Origin: Adiantum capillus-veneris | Taxonomy: Eukaryota > Streptophyta > Polypodiopsida > Polypodiales > Pteridaceae | Length of the DNA stretch: 64,000 nucleotides | Assembly (NCBI GenBank): GCA_014529385.2 | Contig: CM043947.1 | Coordinates: 104,001,811-104,065,810 of the forward strand | Direction: 5' to 3' | Shown here: one piece after another, positions 1 through 9,934 of the stretch | How the letters are laid out: each line of letters begins with the position of its first letter | How positions within the stretch are numbered: the stretch's first letter is position 1 | Notes under the pieces: generated by a model | The model's database searches: none | Seen by the model: the letters and a program-made list of their open reading frames with translations, nothing else | What the model was told of the DNA's origin: nothing | Made by a program: the position numbers and the translations under genes

Positions 1-459
1 AACTTACGAAAAATGAAATAAGGTTTATACCCTATCATCAATGTCCTAGCTTAATCATTAGGTAGCTATCCATAAAAAATCTATGAACTGTATCTGTCGT
101 ATCTTCAAAGCATTCAATCATGGATAACTTGTTTAGTGAACCCCGCCAGAGTCAAGTGCTCCAGTTAATGATGCACACGGCTTGACCATTAAGCTCTCTT
201 TAAGGAACCCTGTCAAGCTCAAGTATGCCTTACTCTGTCTGCACACGGAATGGCCATCCAGTCCTTTACTTCAAGTTCTGTTATAGCAGAACCAACTCAA
301 AAGATGTGAAGATACTTCATCAATTGTCCAAAGAAGTCCACTGGATGCCAGCCATGTGATCTTATTGAACGCATAACCAAAATGTTTCTGACTCAGCATA
401 AATCTAGAAAACAAAAACCTTGTACCATGCAACTTGCTACAACAGGTAACTAGTACTCT
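1..459. other. Non-coding left edge with an imperfect 66-bp direct repeat
   Basis: No ORF of note. Two imperfect units start near 138 and 204; both begin GAACCC, share a GTCAAG/CTCAAG block and end in GCACACGG followed by TTGACCAT or ATGGCCAT. The segment lies just downstream of the stop of the minus-strand 646-aa ORF, so it may be that ORF's 3' region. Confidence 0.5.
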
Positions 460-2400
460 TCAAATCTGCAAATGGCACTTTAGTAGCCCCCCGGGATCAA
501 TTGGGAACTCAATCATTTGCCCCATTGTGAGTATTCCTTTAAAAAAATTGCACCATCCTCCAGGATCATAGGGATCATACAATAATTTCCAATCAGTAGA
601 GCATGAACATACATTAATCCACAAATCTTCATGAAAACCACCTGGATCATATGGCATATAAGTAAATTGCCCAGGATCATGCATATATATGTCACCTCCT
701 GGGTCAAAAGCTAGCTCAAAATCCCCTACATCATAGGGAAACATCAGATTCCACATAGCATCAGGTAGCATCAGATACTGCCATATCCCCTGTGCAACTG
801 GCTCATTCAATTGTTGATCATCAATCACAGGTAAAAGCATTGGCAGTGCACCTTCACTCGCACTAGTATGGGAATCCCAATCATGCATATTTGAATACAT
901 CAAGTCTCTGTTAAAATCCTCTTCATTAGGCTCAAAAGATGCATCTGAAAACAATTCTCTATCTCGTAGACGCTCAAAATCAAGTAGTGCATCATCTAAC
1001 AACTGCATAAGTTCATCGTCTTCTGAATCTGAACAAACTTGCTCATGCATGATTCTGAATTGATTGGTATCCTTAGCATCTGTGTTTGAGAACCCTTCCA
1101 AAGCTTCATCTAGTAAGCACATAAGGTCTAGGTCCACAGCTAGAGAAGGTTCCTTCATCTTACACACCTCAGGCTGCTGTAAACTAAGATTTCCACATGT
1201 GACATGCATAGTAAATGATTCTGCTGTAAATTTCTCTTTAAGTCTTTCACCCTCACCCAGATATCTTTGCACTTCTGTAGCACAAAGTTTAGCATGCACA
1301 TTGAAAATTTCATCTACTTCCCTGTTTGTATCATCGGCACAATGAAACCAATCATATTCGACATCAAGAGATTGCACTTCACTATGTACCCCCTCTGAAT
1401 CAACATCATTAAGTTCATGATCATTCTGCCATAGTGTGAGCCGTGTGTCACAGATTGTCGATAGAGAAGAAGTTTGCTCCCTCTCTACATCACCATCATC
1501 AAATTCAGGGTTAGTCTGCCAGATTGGTAGCTCTAGGTCACAAAAACTTTTCAAAGAAGGAGTCTGCACCCCCTCTGATTCGTTATCATCACATTCAAGA
1601 CCGATTTTCCACTTTTGTAGTTGTGATTCACAAAAACTTGTCATTGAAGGAGTCTGCACCCCCTCTGAATCAAGCACATACTCTTGCTTAGCCAAGTCCT
1701 CAAAATCTGGTACATCCAAATTCGATAAATCTGGTATACCAAAATCCATGGTCTTGCTGCTCTCAACATCATCCCTGCTTTGACCCATAACATCTTTATC
1801 ATTAATTAACTCTTTGGTAAAACCTGTACTAGTATCTTCAATCACCTCTATGGTAGAATCTATACGAGAAAAATTTTGCTCTAATTCTGGTTTAGTAGCA
1901 AAATTATCAGTTGTAACTGAATCTTCCTGCATGTCTACTTGAATTTGGTTGCTCTCATTTACCAGCATTTTTTTTTTTTGGAGCTTTAGCCACTTCACTG
2001 TTTTTATCCCCTGCTTTCTTTTCTTCATGTACTGCATGCATAGGTTCTTTGAAAAATTCATTCTGTGTATTCCGAACTGCATGTGTAGATTCTTTGAAAA
2101 ATTCACCATGCGTATCCTAAGCTGTAAAGCCTCACCCTCAAAGACTTCTACTTCATGCACAACATCTGCAAAACCTAACTTTGCATACACAGCTTCAACT
2201 ATGTCTTCATCATTAGCCTGTAAAAAAGTAGCATCCTGCACAATAAATTCATCAATCACAGCTTCTAACTTTGATCGTACTTGTCCTCGGATATCTGCGT
2301 AATCCGATAGACTTGAACTCTGTTCTTGATAGATTTCATACTCCTCATAACGTGCTTGCACGATAGCTTCTTTGTGCCGGCAGCTGAAAGCGGATTGCAT
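460..2400 (-). CDS. Hypothetical acidic protein with internal repeats and DPGG motifs (646 aa)
   Basis: Not recognised. An uninterrupted 646-codon frame starting at an ATG (2398-2400) in an area where other long frames are broken. Seen in the translation: an N-terminal part with a 15-residue tandem duplication built on NFSKNL (about residues 99-128); a central acidic region with three diverged repeats of about 33 residues that start SEGVQTPS or EREQTSS, continue with SFC or TIC, and have W-[KQ] about 11 residues later; and a C-terminal 110 residues with four YDPGG/FDPGG/IDPGG motifs plus one DPGQ. No catalytic motif, zinc knuckle, signal peptide or membrane segment is evident. It may be an accessory ORF of a retroelement, because the DNA upstream (2401-3260) has retroelement-like degenerate repeats, or an orphan plant gene. 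Coding status is inferred from length and repeat structure only. Confidence 0.55.
   Translation of the reverse strand: MQSAFSCRHKEAIVQARYEEYEIYQEQSSSLSDYADIRGQVRSKLEAVIDEFIVQDATFLQANDEDIVEAVYAKLGFADVVHEVEVFEGEALQLRIRMVNFSKNLHMQFGIHRMNFSKNLCMQYMKKRKQGIKTVKWLKLQKKKMLVNESNQIQVDMQEDSVTTDNFATKPELEQNFSRIDSTIEVIEDTSTGFTKELINDKDVMGQSRDDVESSKTMDFGIPDLSNLDVPDFEDLAKQEYVLDSEGVQTPSMTSFCESQLQKWKIGLECDDNESEGVQTPSLKSFCDLELPIWQTNPEFDDGDVEREQTSSLSTICDTRLTLWQNDHELNDVDSEGVHSEVQSLDVEYDWFHCADDTNREVDEIFNVHAKLCATEVQRYLGEGERLKEKFTAESFTMHVTCGNLSLQQPEVCKMKEPSLAVDLDLMCLLDEALEGFSNTDAKDTNQFRIMHEQVCSDSEDDELMQLLDDALLDFERLRDRELFSDASFEPNEEDFNRDLMYSNMHDWDSHTSASEGALPMLLPVIDDQQLNEPVAQGIWQYLMLPDAMWNLMFPYDVGDFELAFDPGGDIYMHDPGQFTYMPYDPGGFHEDLWINVCSCSTDWKLLYDPYDPGGWCNFFKGILTMGQMIEFPIDPGGLLKCHLQI
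2041..2105 (-). repeat. 45-bp in-frame tandem duplication inside the 646-aa ORF
   Basis: TAGGTTCTTTGAAAAATTCA (2041-2060) recurs as TAGATTCTTTGAAAAATTCA (2086-2105), a period of 45 bp or 15 codons, so the reading frame is preserved. Confidence 0.8.
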
Positions 2401-3340
2401 AGGGTTTTTGGCCAGATTGCCTTCGGGCAGTCAAAGTGAGCCTTTGGGCGGGCTGCCGACTTAATGCCCTTGTAGGGAACCACATTTGGCATACACTTCG
2501 GCTTGGGCACCATTTTAAGGGCATTGAAATTTGACATATGTATCAATTAAGGCTCCGCCTCGCACTCGATGAACATAGCCGAGACCTCCTTGCCGTAGCT
2601 TTGGGCATATCTCGAAATTAATGCTCTTTAAAAGGCACTTTCTTAACTGGATGCTCATCAAAAACATCGTGCTTTAGTAACGGCACCATAGTTGGTATAC
2701 GAATCGGCCAAATCATTGTTCAGAGTGTCATACTAGCCAAAGCAACCCTTGACTGACAACATCCGGTTTCCAAAATTCATCTTGCTCAGTTGTGCTGGCA
2801 GCTGACAGCGGCCTCAAGCCATATTATCTCATGATCCTGAACTCAATCTGACGAGCCATTACTTCCTTTAGACTTCTCAAACTGCATAGAGTGCATACAA
2901 ACCCTGTTGAGGAGGCCAAAATTCCTAGATGGCACACCGGTCGAGTCGATTGGTCTGGCACGGAACCGGCCCGCGGTGAATCTTTAACGGCCAATAACTT
3001 GGTGACCGGAACTCCGATTGCTGATCTGAAAAGACCGACGTGCTCCACAAAGTGAGCACTTCAGGCCCATGCATTCATTTCATTTCTGTCACCTCAGATG
3101 CAGTTGCCCAATACGGTACGGATCTACAATCGACTTGAACTTTAAACTGCCATAACTTCTTCACCGTAGCTCCAATCGACGAGCCGTAAAGACAGACTGG
3201 TAGAGCACTTCAAGCACTGCAGTTCTAGATCATAATCTCTCATCTGTGGTCACTACAAGTATACTCATTTTTGGCATCATTGAGGCATCTGTTGGCCCTT
3301 CTAAGCCGCATCTGGCATACATTAATCATTAAGCTTGGCC
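2401..3340. other. Non-coding segment upstream of the 646-aa ORF
   Basis: No convincing ORF. It contains at least two diverged units (2991-3072 and 3150-3222) built on ATAACTT, then ACCG, a CTCC-AT-GA block and GAGCACTTCA. A weaker third relative lies near 2590-2650. On the minus strand this is the 5' flank of the 646-aa ORF, but I see no clear TATA box for it. Confidence 0.5.
2991..3222. repeat. Degenerate tandem repeat, two units about 159 bp apart
   Basis: Unit 1 (2991-3072) and unit 2 (3150-3222) share ATAACTT, ACCG, CTCC, AAAGAC/AAGACC and GAGCACTTCA blocks in the same order, with many substitutions between them. Confidence 0.55.
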
Positions 3341-3585
3341 TGTAATCAGGCCTTGATCACTGCTCACTTAATGTGTAGGCTTCAAAGAAGCTTAGCTTGC
3401 ATTTTTTCTCTGCTCTTTTTGTCTACATGGCAGCGGAGCTGCATGACAACGGCCTCTCTAGTGGATTTTCCCACTCTTGGATATCTGCATACCGAACAAA
3501 GAAAACACACACATAGTCTCCAGGAAGGTGGCCTGACTCACTTATGGCTCCCGCTCATAGGACTGGCAGTCCCTCCTCCTTCCAC

Positions 3586-3593
3586 TATATAAA
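3586..3593 (+). promoter_or_regulatory. TATA box of a plus-strand transcription unit
   Basis: TATATAAA in the context CCACTATATAAACAGG, preceded by C-rich sequence. A short stem-loop (3597-3605 with 3612-3621) follows, then about 190 bp of leader-like sequence ending at a consensus splice donor (3809). It could be a host promoter and first exon, or an LTR promoter of an unrecognised element; no second LTR copy is visible in this window. Confidence 0.5.
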
Positions 3594-3806
3594 CAGGTGA
3601 GGGCACATATCTGCCCCTCACTTAGTCAGGATTGGTCTGTCTTGTTTTTTTTAAAAAATCTATTGCTTGTTCAAACAAGGAGCTATGGAGCTCACCACTT
3701 AGGTTTCTCAAGTTTTTCTCTGCCCTTGCTTACGTCTCTACTAGTTCTATTTGTATTTTTCTATTGTTGTACATAGAGCATACATCTGTTATTTGTTGGC
3801 ATAGTG

Positions 3807-3814
3807 AGGTAAGT
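3807..3814 (+). promoter_or_regulatory. Consensus 5' splice donor (AG|GTAAGT)
   Basis: GAG|GTAAGT closes the leader downstream of the TATA box at 3586. The last five bases (TAAGT) are the target duplicated by element A. The upstream copy keeps the full donor; the downstream copy is preceded by ACA and lacks the G. Element A would therefore lie inside the intron. Donor function is inferred from consensus only. Confidence 0.4.
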
Positions 3815-3967
3815 TGTCAGGACAACAATAAGGCCTGACTAGACAAGGGCAAGGCTGGGCTAGGCAGTGTGGAATGGGAGTCCAACTAGGGAAAAGGTCT
3901 AGGAGCCATACTATATAGTGGGTGGTTGGGAGATGGACTCGTAGGTTCTAGCTCCCTTTGTCTAACA
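3815..3967 (+). repeat. Element A 5' LTR (153 bp)
   Basis: Starts TGTCAGGACA and ends TTGTCTAACA; matches 9935-10087 over its full length without indels. It contains CTATATAG, a possible weak TATA box. It is very short for an LTR of a full-length chromovirus. Confidence 0.95.
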
Positions 3968-3968
3968 T

Positions 3969-3981
3969 TGGTATCAAGAGC
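3969..3981 (+). promoter_or_regulatory. Element A primer-binding site (initiator-Met tRNA type)
   Basis: TGGTATCAAGAGC lies one base after the LTR. It matches the classic TGGTATCAGAGC complement of the plant initiator-Met tRNA 3' end apart from one inserted A. Confidence 0.85.
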
Positions 3982-4757
3982 AAGGTTCCTTTTTGGGAAG
4001 GCACAACCGTGGAGGAGGGGAGCCACACAATTTTGCATTGTTTTTTGCATGTTGGGGTCAAGGGTGCGTGGAGATCACCCCCTGTGAGGAGGACGGCAAG
4101 CCCGAAGGCGTGGGCAACAACCCTTGCGAGGAGAAGCCGCCTATCGGCAACCTGCATCAAACTATGCCCTTGCGGGCTCTACGGCATTGCGTCATCGTGG
4201 GGACCTTTTCTTGTGCCTGTAGCAGGCAAAGACGAACATCATATGAGGTTGGGGGAGATTTTCTCACCCTCTCGTGCTGTCTGCGGGCTGCCATAGCCAT
4301 TGAAGCAAGGGAATTTCACACCCGACGGGCGCCCAACCCCCTTGGGGGTTAGTGGCCAAGTTGTTTTTCAATAACTAAGGGACGGTACCCACAATGGGGT
4401 ACCCCCCTCCCTCTTGTGAAGCTTTGGCGAAGCTCAGTATCCCGACACGGCCGACAAGTACATCAAACACACACATTCTCTACGTATTATCGGCAGAAAA
4501 TCAGAAATTTAATAAAGCATCTCAAGGGGAGTTCAAAGTGACGTTATTTTTCAAAATCGATTACGATCGAACGAAATTCTACCCATAATTGATTTGGCTA
4601 TAAGTGATTAAGGAATTCCCTACACGGTGCACATTTCGGATCGATTTCCACTTGGATAGTATTGACTTCGACAGGATTAGCAAGGCTAATCAAACTTTGC
4701 AAGTGCTCTCAATCTCATGTGTTTTTCTGACTATTCCTTTCACTGCACTGTGTCGCC
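3982..4757 (+). other. Element A leader
   Basis: Untranslated leader between the PBS and the gag ATG at 4758. It is GC-rich near 4060-4200 and carries short overlapping plus-strand ORFs (up to 119 codons) that match nothing I recognise. I treat them as chance or upstream ORFs. Confidence 0.6.
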
Positions 4758-5900
4758 ATGGATTTAGATATCAATATGACTTTTGATTTTGAGCAAAGTA
4801 CGCCTGATCCTGCCCATGCTCTCAAGGAGAGTACCCGCGACGCTACAGTAGGTGATGACGCTTATGAATTGCTCGACATTCAAGAATATCGTGCACTTCA
4901 GACACGCATATCAGTTATGGAAAGAAATTTTAAATCTTTAAATGAAAATATCACTAAATTATCCACATTAGTGATTCAATTAATACAACAGTCCAAGAGT
5001 CCTGCTGACACGCACATGAATGAGAATGTTGTTAGGGCAAGGCCCTTCTAATCAAGGACAAGGTCCAACTGCTGATACTTTGCACACTCTCACTGCAAAA
5101 GAGGTGGATGAGTTGTTGAAAAACACCAAACCACCGACTTTTAAGGGAGAAGAACGAGACCGCAATAAGGATGCAATGAATATCTTTCTCAGCAAGTGGG
5201 ATGGAATTCACGCCTTACGACGTACTCCGAACGCAATCAGAGCACTGCAAACGAGCGTAACTCTGAAAGACAAGGCCTACAAATGGTGGTTGTCTCTCAA
5301 GGAGAACAATATCATACCACAAAGTTGGGTAGCTTTTGAAGCTCTGTTTCACAAAGAATTTTTGCCTACAAATGAGGCCGATAGGAATTGGACGGCTTGG
5401 GACACGTGTTCCATGCACCAATATCCATTTTTACTTGAATATATATCTCACTGTCGGGATGTTATCCTCAAGTTGGAAGGATTAGATAACTTTCAGCAAG
5501 TACGGGGATTTATACGTGGTCTAATACCAGAGCTTAAGAAGCACGTCAAGACCCAAGACCCTAAAACACTGAGGAAGCCATAGTGAAAGCACATATTCAC
5601 GATGACCCGGATGAAAATAAAGCACATAGTACTCACGTGTCTGCTAATACACATGGTAATACACGCACACAATATGGGCATAATAAAAGGAAATTTATAG
5701 TAGCCAATTCAAAAGCATCTAAAAAACCCAAGGGGTCCAGAGGTCCTCTCTCTCGTGAGGACTTTGATAAAGCTAAGAAAGAGAAATTATGTTTTCCATG
5801 TTTAGGAAGCGGTCATGGCAAAAAGGATTGTCCCAAGAGGAAATCTGCTGCTCATGGCAAGGAGAAAGCAGTGCACACGGTGCAACTGCTACCTCTTGAG
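4758..5900 (+). pseudogene. gag: Element A gag with CCHC knuckle (frameshifted)
   Basis: Starts at an ATG in the context GTCGCCATGG. The first frame (4758-5051) gives a coiled-coil-like N-terminus. The frame then shifts near 5040 into 5020-5583, which carries the capsid-like core (KAYKWWLSL, FHKEFLP and GFIRGLIPELK blocks typical of retrotransposon gag). A second shift near 5575 leads to a basic region with the zinc knuckle CFPCLGSGHGKKDC (CX2CX4HX4C). Two frameshifts make it a pseudogene. Gag would form the particle that packages the element's RNA. Confidence 0.85.
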
Positions 5901-6660
5901 TCTTTCTCACGATTCTCTACAGTGGAAGTAACACACACCGAGGTGGTGCATGAATGTTGTCTCACAGCTTCCAAGTGGCAACAGACCTTCGGATCACATG
6001 AGTTAGTACGTATGCATGGATCTCTGCAAGGGCACAAGGTGCACATCTTGGTAGATGATGGTGCTACTCACAATTTCATCAATTACGGATTGGTGAAAAA
6101 ACTCAAATTGCTTCAAACTCCGAGTACCCACCGCTAGCAATGATGAATGGACATGATACCAAAATCTGGGATATTCAAGTCCGAGAGTCCGAGCTGTTCC
6201 GCTGGAAGTACAAGGTTACTCCACATGAGTAACCTTGTACTTCCAGCGGAACAGCTTGGACTTGAATATCCCAGATTTCGGTATCATGTCCATTCATCAT
6301 TACTACCTTGTAGCAGTGGGTACTCGGAGTTTGAGCCAATTCTCTACAGTGGAAGTAACACACACCGAGGTGGTGCATGAATGCTGTCTTACAGCTTCCA
6401 TGTGGCAACAGACCTTCGGACCACATGAGTTAGTACGTATGCACGGATCTCTGCAAGGGCACAAGGTGCACATCTTGGTAGATGACGGTGCTACTCACAA
6501 TTTCATCAATTACGGATTGGTGAAAAAACTCAAATTTCCTCAAACTCCGAGTACCCACTGCTACAAGGTAGCAATGATGAATGGACATGATATTGAAATC
6601 TAGGATATTCAAGTCCGAGCTGTTCTGCAGGAAGTATAAGGTTACTGAACATCCTTGGAT
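5900..6660 (+). pseudogene. Element A protease region, duplicated and partly inverted
   Basis: The retropepsin motif reads VDDGATHNF, with D in place of the usual S or T of the DS/TGA triad. The block 5915-6134 recurs in direct orientation at about 6340-6565. Between the copies lies an inverted copy of the segment that follows (see the inverted repeat 6110-6340). Both direct copies carry the same motif. The second continues through a stop (TAG near 6601) to the VVLGREWL block at the start of the next frame (6655). The duplication breaks the gag-pol frame. Confidence 0.8.
6110..6340. repeat. Long near-perfect inverted repeat (hairpin arms about 80-110 bp)
   Basis: Left arm 6110-6221 pairs with 6227-6340 around the 5-bp spacer CACAT. 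The inner 80 bp are almost perfectly complementary (for example GATATTCAAGTCC against GGACTTGAATATC). The outer part pairs with an indel, where the right arm has extra bases (TACTACCTTGTAG) relative to the left. Confidence 0.9.
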
Positions 6661-7886
6661 TTTCAGGTTATGAACATGGAGAGGGCAGACGTGGTCCTTG
6701 GTAGGGAATGGTTGCATAGCCTAGGACCATCACTGAAGCGTAGCTATGAGCACAACAGCTTGATGTTCGAATCCCATGGCACACATGTGTTGTTGTTAGG
6801 AGAGAAGGATGTACCTTCTTCACCATTGATATGTACCGCTGAGCTTATGCAACTCGTTTTTGATAATGAAATAGATCAAGTTTTCATGTGTTACTCATTG
6901 TCTCATTTTCTCTCTAACATTGAATCTGTTGAGCATACCTCAATGCCGTATGCTTCTCTGTCATCTCTTCCACCAATGGATACTTCCAAACAAGCAAACA
7001 TTGCTAGTGAGTTACAGAAACTATCAAAGGAATTTCAAGATGTTTTTCCTAATGATTTTCCACTAGGATTACCACCGACACGATTGATGCAACATAGCAT
7101 CGATGTGGTTGCAAGCTGTAAACCTGTCAGTAAACCGCCCTATCGTATGAGTTACTCTGAAGCTGCTGAGGTGGAACGTCAGCTTGCTGACTACCTTAGG
7201 AGAGGGTTTGTACAACCCAGTTCTTCACCATGGGCTTCTCTTATCCTATTAGTGAAGAAAAAAGACGGCAGCATGCACATGTGCGTAGACTACCGTGGTT
7301 TAAATGCGGTTACGGTTAAGAACAAGTATCCATTGCCACGAGTGGATGAGTTGTTCGACAAACTCACTCATGCTCGTATTTTCACAAAAATAGACTTGCG
7401 GTCATGTTATCACCAAGTTTGTATTCGACTTGCTGATATACCCAAAACTACATTCCGAACAAGGTTGGACACTACGAGTTCTTGGTGATGCCCTTTGGGT
7501 TAACCAATGCGCCCACAACATTCATGACACTTATGGATAGTGTTTTGAAGCCGTACTTGGGCAAATTTTTCATCGCCTTTCTTGATGACATTCTAGTCTA
7601 TAGTGCTTTTGAAGAAGAACACTTACAACATCTCAGGCAGGTGTTCAAGTTGTTACGAACACATAAATTATATGCCAAGGAATCTAATTCTAATTTTCTG
7701 AAAGAAGAAATTCACTATCTAGGGCATGTTATTTTAGTTAATGGGATATATATGGATCAATCCAAAGTGGATACAATCCGGCAATGGCCTTCTCCTAAAA
7801 ATCTGGAAGAGTTACATATTTTTTTTAAATTTGCAGGTTTTACCGTAGGTTCGTTAAAAACTATGCTAATATTGCTGTTCCCATGA
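6655..7886 (+). pseudogene. pol: Element A protease end and reverse transcriptase (frameshifted)
   Basis: The first frame (6655-7488) has VVLGREWL, the protease C-terminal GRxW signature, then the RT N-terminus with [27 protein letters not shown] and [12 protein letters not shown] shift near 7482 moves to 7482-7886, which starts [10 protein letters not shown] and contains the catalytic FLDDILVYS (YXDD variant, about 7578-7600) and YLGHVI. The frame is lost again after 7860. RT copies element RNA into cDNA in the particle. Confidence 0.9.
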
Positions 7887-8152
7887 CAGATCAACTGAAA
7901 GGCAAAGGAAAATCTTTTTAGTGGGGACCCACTCAATAGCACAGTTTCGATACGCTCAAGGATGCATTAGCTACAGCTCCCATACTAGCTATTATAGATC
8001 CTTTGAAACCATTTGTTTTGGAAACGGATGCCAGTGACCATGCTATTGGAGCAGTCTTGTTACAAGACGGACGGCCAATTGCATTTGAAAGCAAGAAGCT
8101 TGATGCAGCTTAGCAGAACTACTCTGCTTATGAGCGCGAACTCTATGCAATA
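7887..8152 (+). pseudogene. Element A end of RT and RNase H N-terminus (broken)
   Basis: Translation in mixed frames shows the RNase H start ([16 protein letters not shown], then IAFESKKL) and an in-frame TAG near 8112 before QNYSAYERELYAI. These are the expected Ty3/gypsy RNase H motifs; the stop makes it non-functional. Confidence 0.8.
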
Positions 8153-9229
8153 GTGTCTGCCTTAAAAACATGGTGGCATTATTTGTATGGTGCTCAGTTT
8201 GAGATTGTGTTTGACCATGAAAGCATCAAATGGTTTACACAAAAAACGGATTTGAAGGGTCAGAAAGCCAGGTGGACCGAGATTCTTCAGGAATATGACG
8301 CCAAGATCCGGTATCGTAAAGGTCAATACAATGTGGTGGCTGACGCTCTAAGTCGTACACCGGAGATCAATTCTCTCTTGTTCACGGAACTTCGTAGTGA
8401 ATTTTTAGATTCTCTCAAAGGGAAATATGAGCATGATGAAGCATATTCCAAAGTGTGGAGACATGTACAAATGAGGGATCCTTCTCACTCCAATGATGGT
8501 AGTGTAACGTTAACCTCCATACCTAGTTCTTCTCTATCGAGTGATGAACGACAGCGATGGAAGCATTTCACCATCGACAATGGGTACCTACTCCATAAGG
8601 GGAGAGTTTGTGTACCGATGGACACAGACATTCGACACCAAATTCTTTATGAATGTCATGATAGTCCAAGTGCAGGGCACCCGGGTATTAGAAAAACTTA
8701 TGCTCTCGTACGACGACAGTTTTACTGGCCACGTATACATTGCTTTGTTCAAGCTTATGTCTTGCATTGCCAAAAATGCCAAGTTTACAAAGCAGAGCGC
8801 TTTAAAGCAGGAGGACTCTTACATCCTTTGGAGATTCCCAATGGAAAATGGGAAAGTATGTCTATGGACTTTATTGTGGGTTTACCAACCACTATACGAG
8901 GTCATGACTCGGTATGGGTGGTAGTAGACCGGTTGACTAAACTATGTAAGTTTATTTCAACCAATTCAACGGTTAAGACACCAGAACTAGCCAAGTTATT
9001 TGTGAACAACCTATACAAGTTGTATGGTTTGCCAAGTAACATTGTCAGTGATCGTGATCCCAAGTTTAACAGTCACTTTTGGAGGGCCGTGTTTAAACAA
9101 TTGGGTACACAACTAAACCTCAGTACATCCGATCATCTAGACACAGATGGTCAGACTGAACGAGTTAACCAAGTGCTAGAGGATATGCTAAGAGCATACG
9201 TCAATAAAAAACAGTCAGACTGGGAATAA
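8153..9229 (+). pseudogene. Element A RNase H C-terminus and integrase
   Basis: An open frame of 358 codons. It begins in RNase H (FDHESIKWF, then VVADALSR), then has the integrase H2C2 zinc module (GHPGIRKTY then CQKCQVYK) and the catalytic core: DFIVGLP for the first Asp, VSDRDPKFNS for the second, DGQTERVNQ for the Glu. It ends at a TAA (9227-9229) where the homologous frame continues (YLPILEFAYN). Integrase inserts the cDNA into chromosomal DNA. Confidence 0.9.
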
Positions 9230-9918
9230 TACTTACCTATTCTTGAGTTTGCCTACAATAGTGCTAAGCATGTCACAGCTGGATTTAGTCCTTTCATGCT
9301 CATGTATGGGTTTCAACCTAGGTCACCTGTTATGGTGGGGTTGGCAACCAAAAAGCTCCAACAGGTTAAGGATTTTCTCCAAGACCACATGGATATGTTG
9401 AAATTTGCTCGTCAGAATGTCCGACAAGCGCAGGATTGGTATAAGAAGTATGTTGATGAGAAACGTCAGTAAGTTACCTTCAAGGAAGGGGAGGAAGTAT
9501 TTTTATGTGTGCCAGAACATTCAGAAAGTCTGAAAACTAGGCCAACACCTAAATTATCTCCTCGATATTGTGGGCCTTTCAAAATACTCAAGCAAGTAGG
9601 TGATCGTGCCTACAAATTACTGCTACCTACACATTCTCGTATTCATCCGGTGTTTCATGTAAGCCGTTTACATAAGCAGTCACATGGGGACGACAATGTC
9701 ATTGACCAAAAGATTTTGGTTGATTTCGTTGAACCTCCTACCTTACTGCATGAACCTGAACGTGTTCTCGACTATCATGAATTACGTACGCGTCATCATG
9801 TACGCCAATAAGCCTTAATCAAGTGGAAAGATCAACCTGAGGAAGGTGCCACTTGGGAAAACATTAGTGTTCTTAAGAAGAAGTTTCCCTCTTTTGTTTT
9901 CGAGGAAGAAAACTTTTC
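9230..9918 (+). pseudogene. Element A integrase C-terminus with chromodomain
   Basis: After the TAA the frame resumes with FAYNSAKH and MYGFQPRSP, hits another TAA near 9471, then gives a GPF module (YCGPFKILKQVG), HPVFHVSRL and, after a third TAA near 9810, ALIKWKDQPEEGATWE. That last block is a chromodomain signature. Chromodomains can direct integration to marked chromatin. Three stops disrupt this region. Confidence 0.85.
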
Positions 9919-9934
9919 TTTAAGGGGGGAGTGA
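9919..9934 (+). promoter_or_regulatory. Element A polypurine tract
   Basis: TTTAAGGGGGGAGTGA-type tract directly before the 3' LTR; expected primer for plus-strand DNA synthesis. Confidence 0.85.

Noticed and set aside
1064-2302. Plus-strand ORFs of 93-117 codons opposite the 646-aa ORF
   Set aside because: Antisense shadows of a longer frame.
3993-4352. 119-codon plus-strand ORF in the element A leader
   Set aside because: Competes with two other overlapping frames, has no known motif and lies in the untranslated leader between the PBS and the gag ATG.
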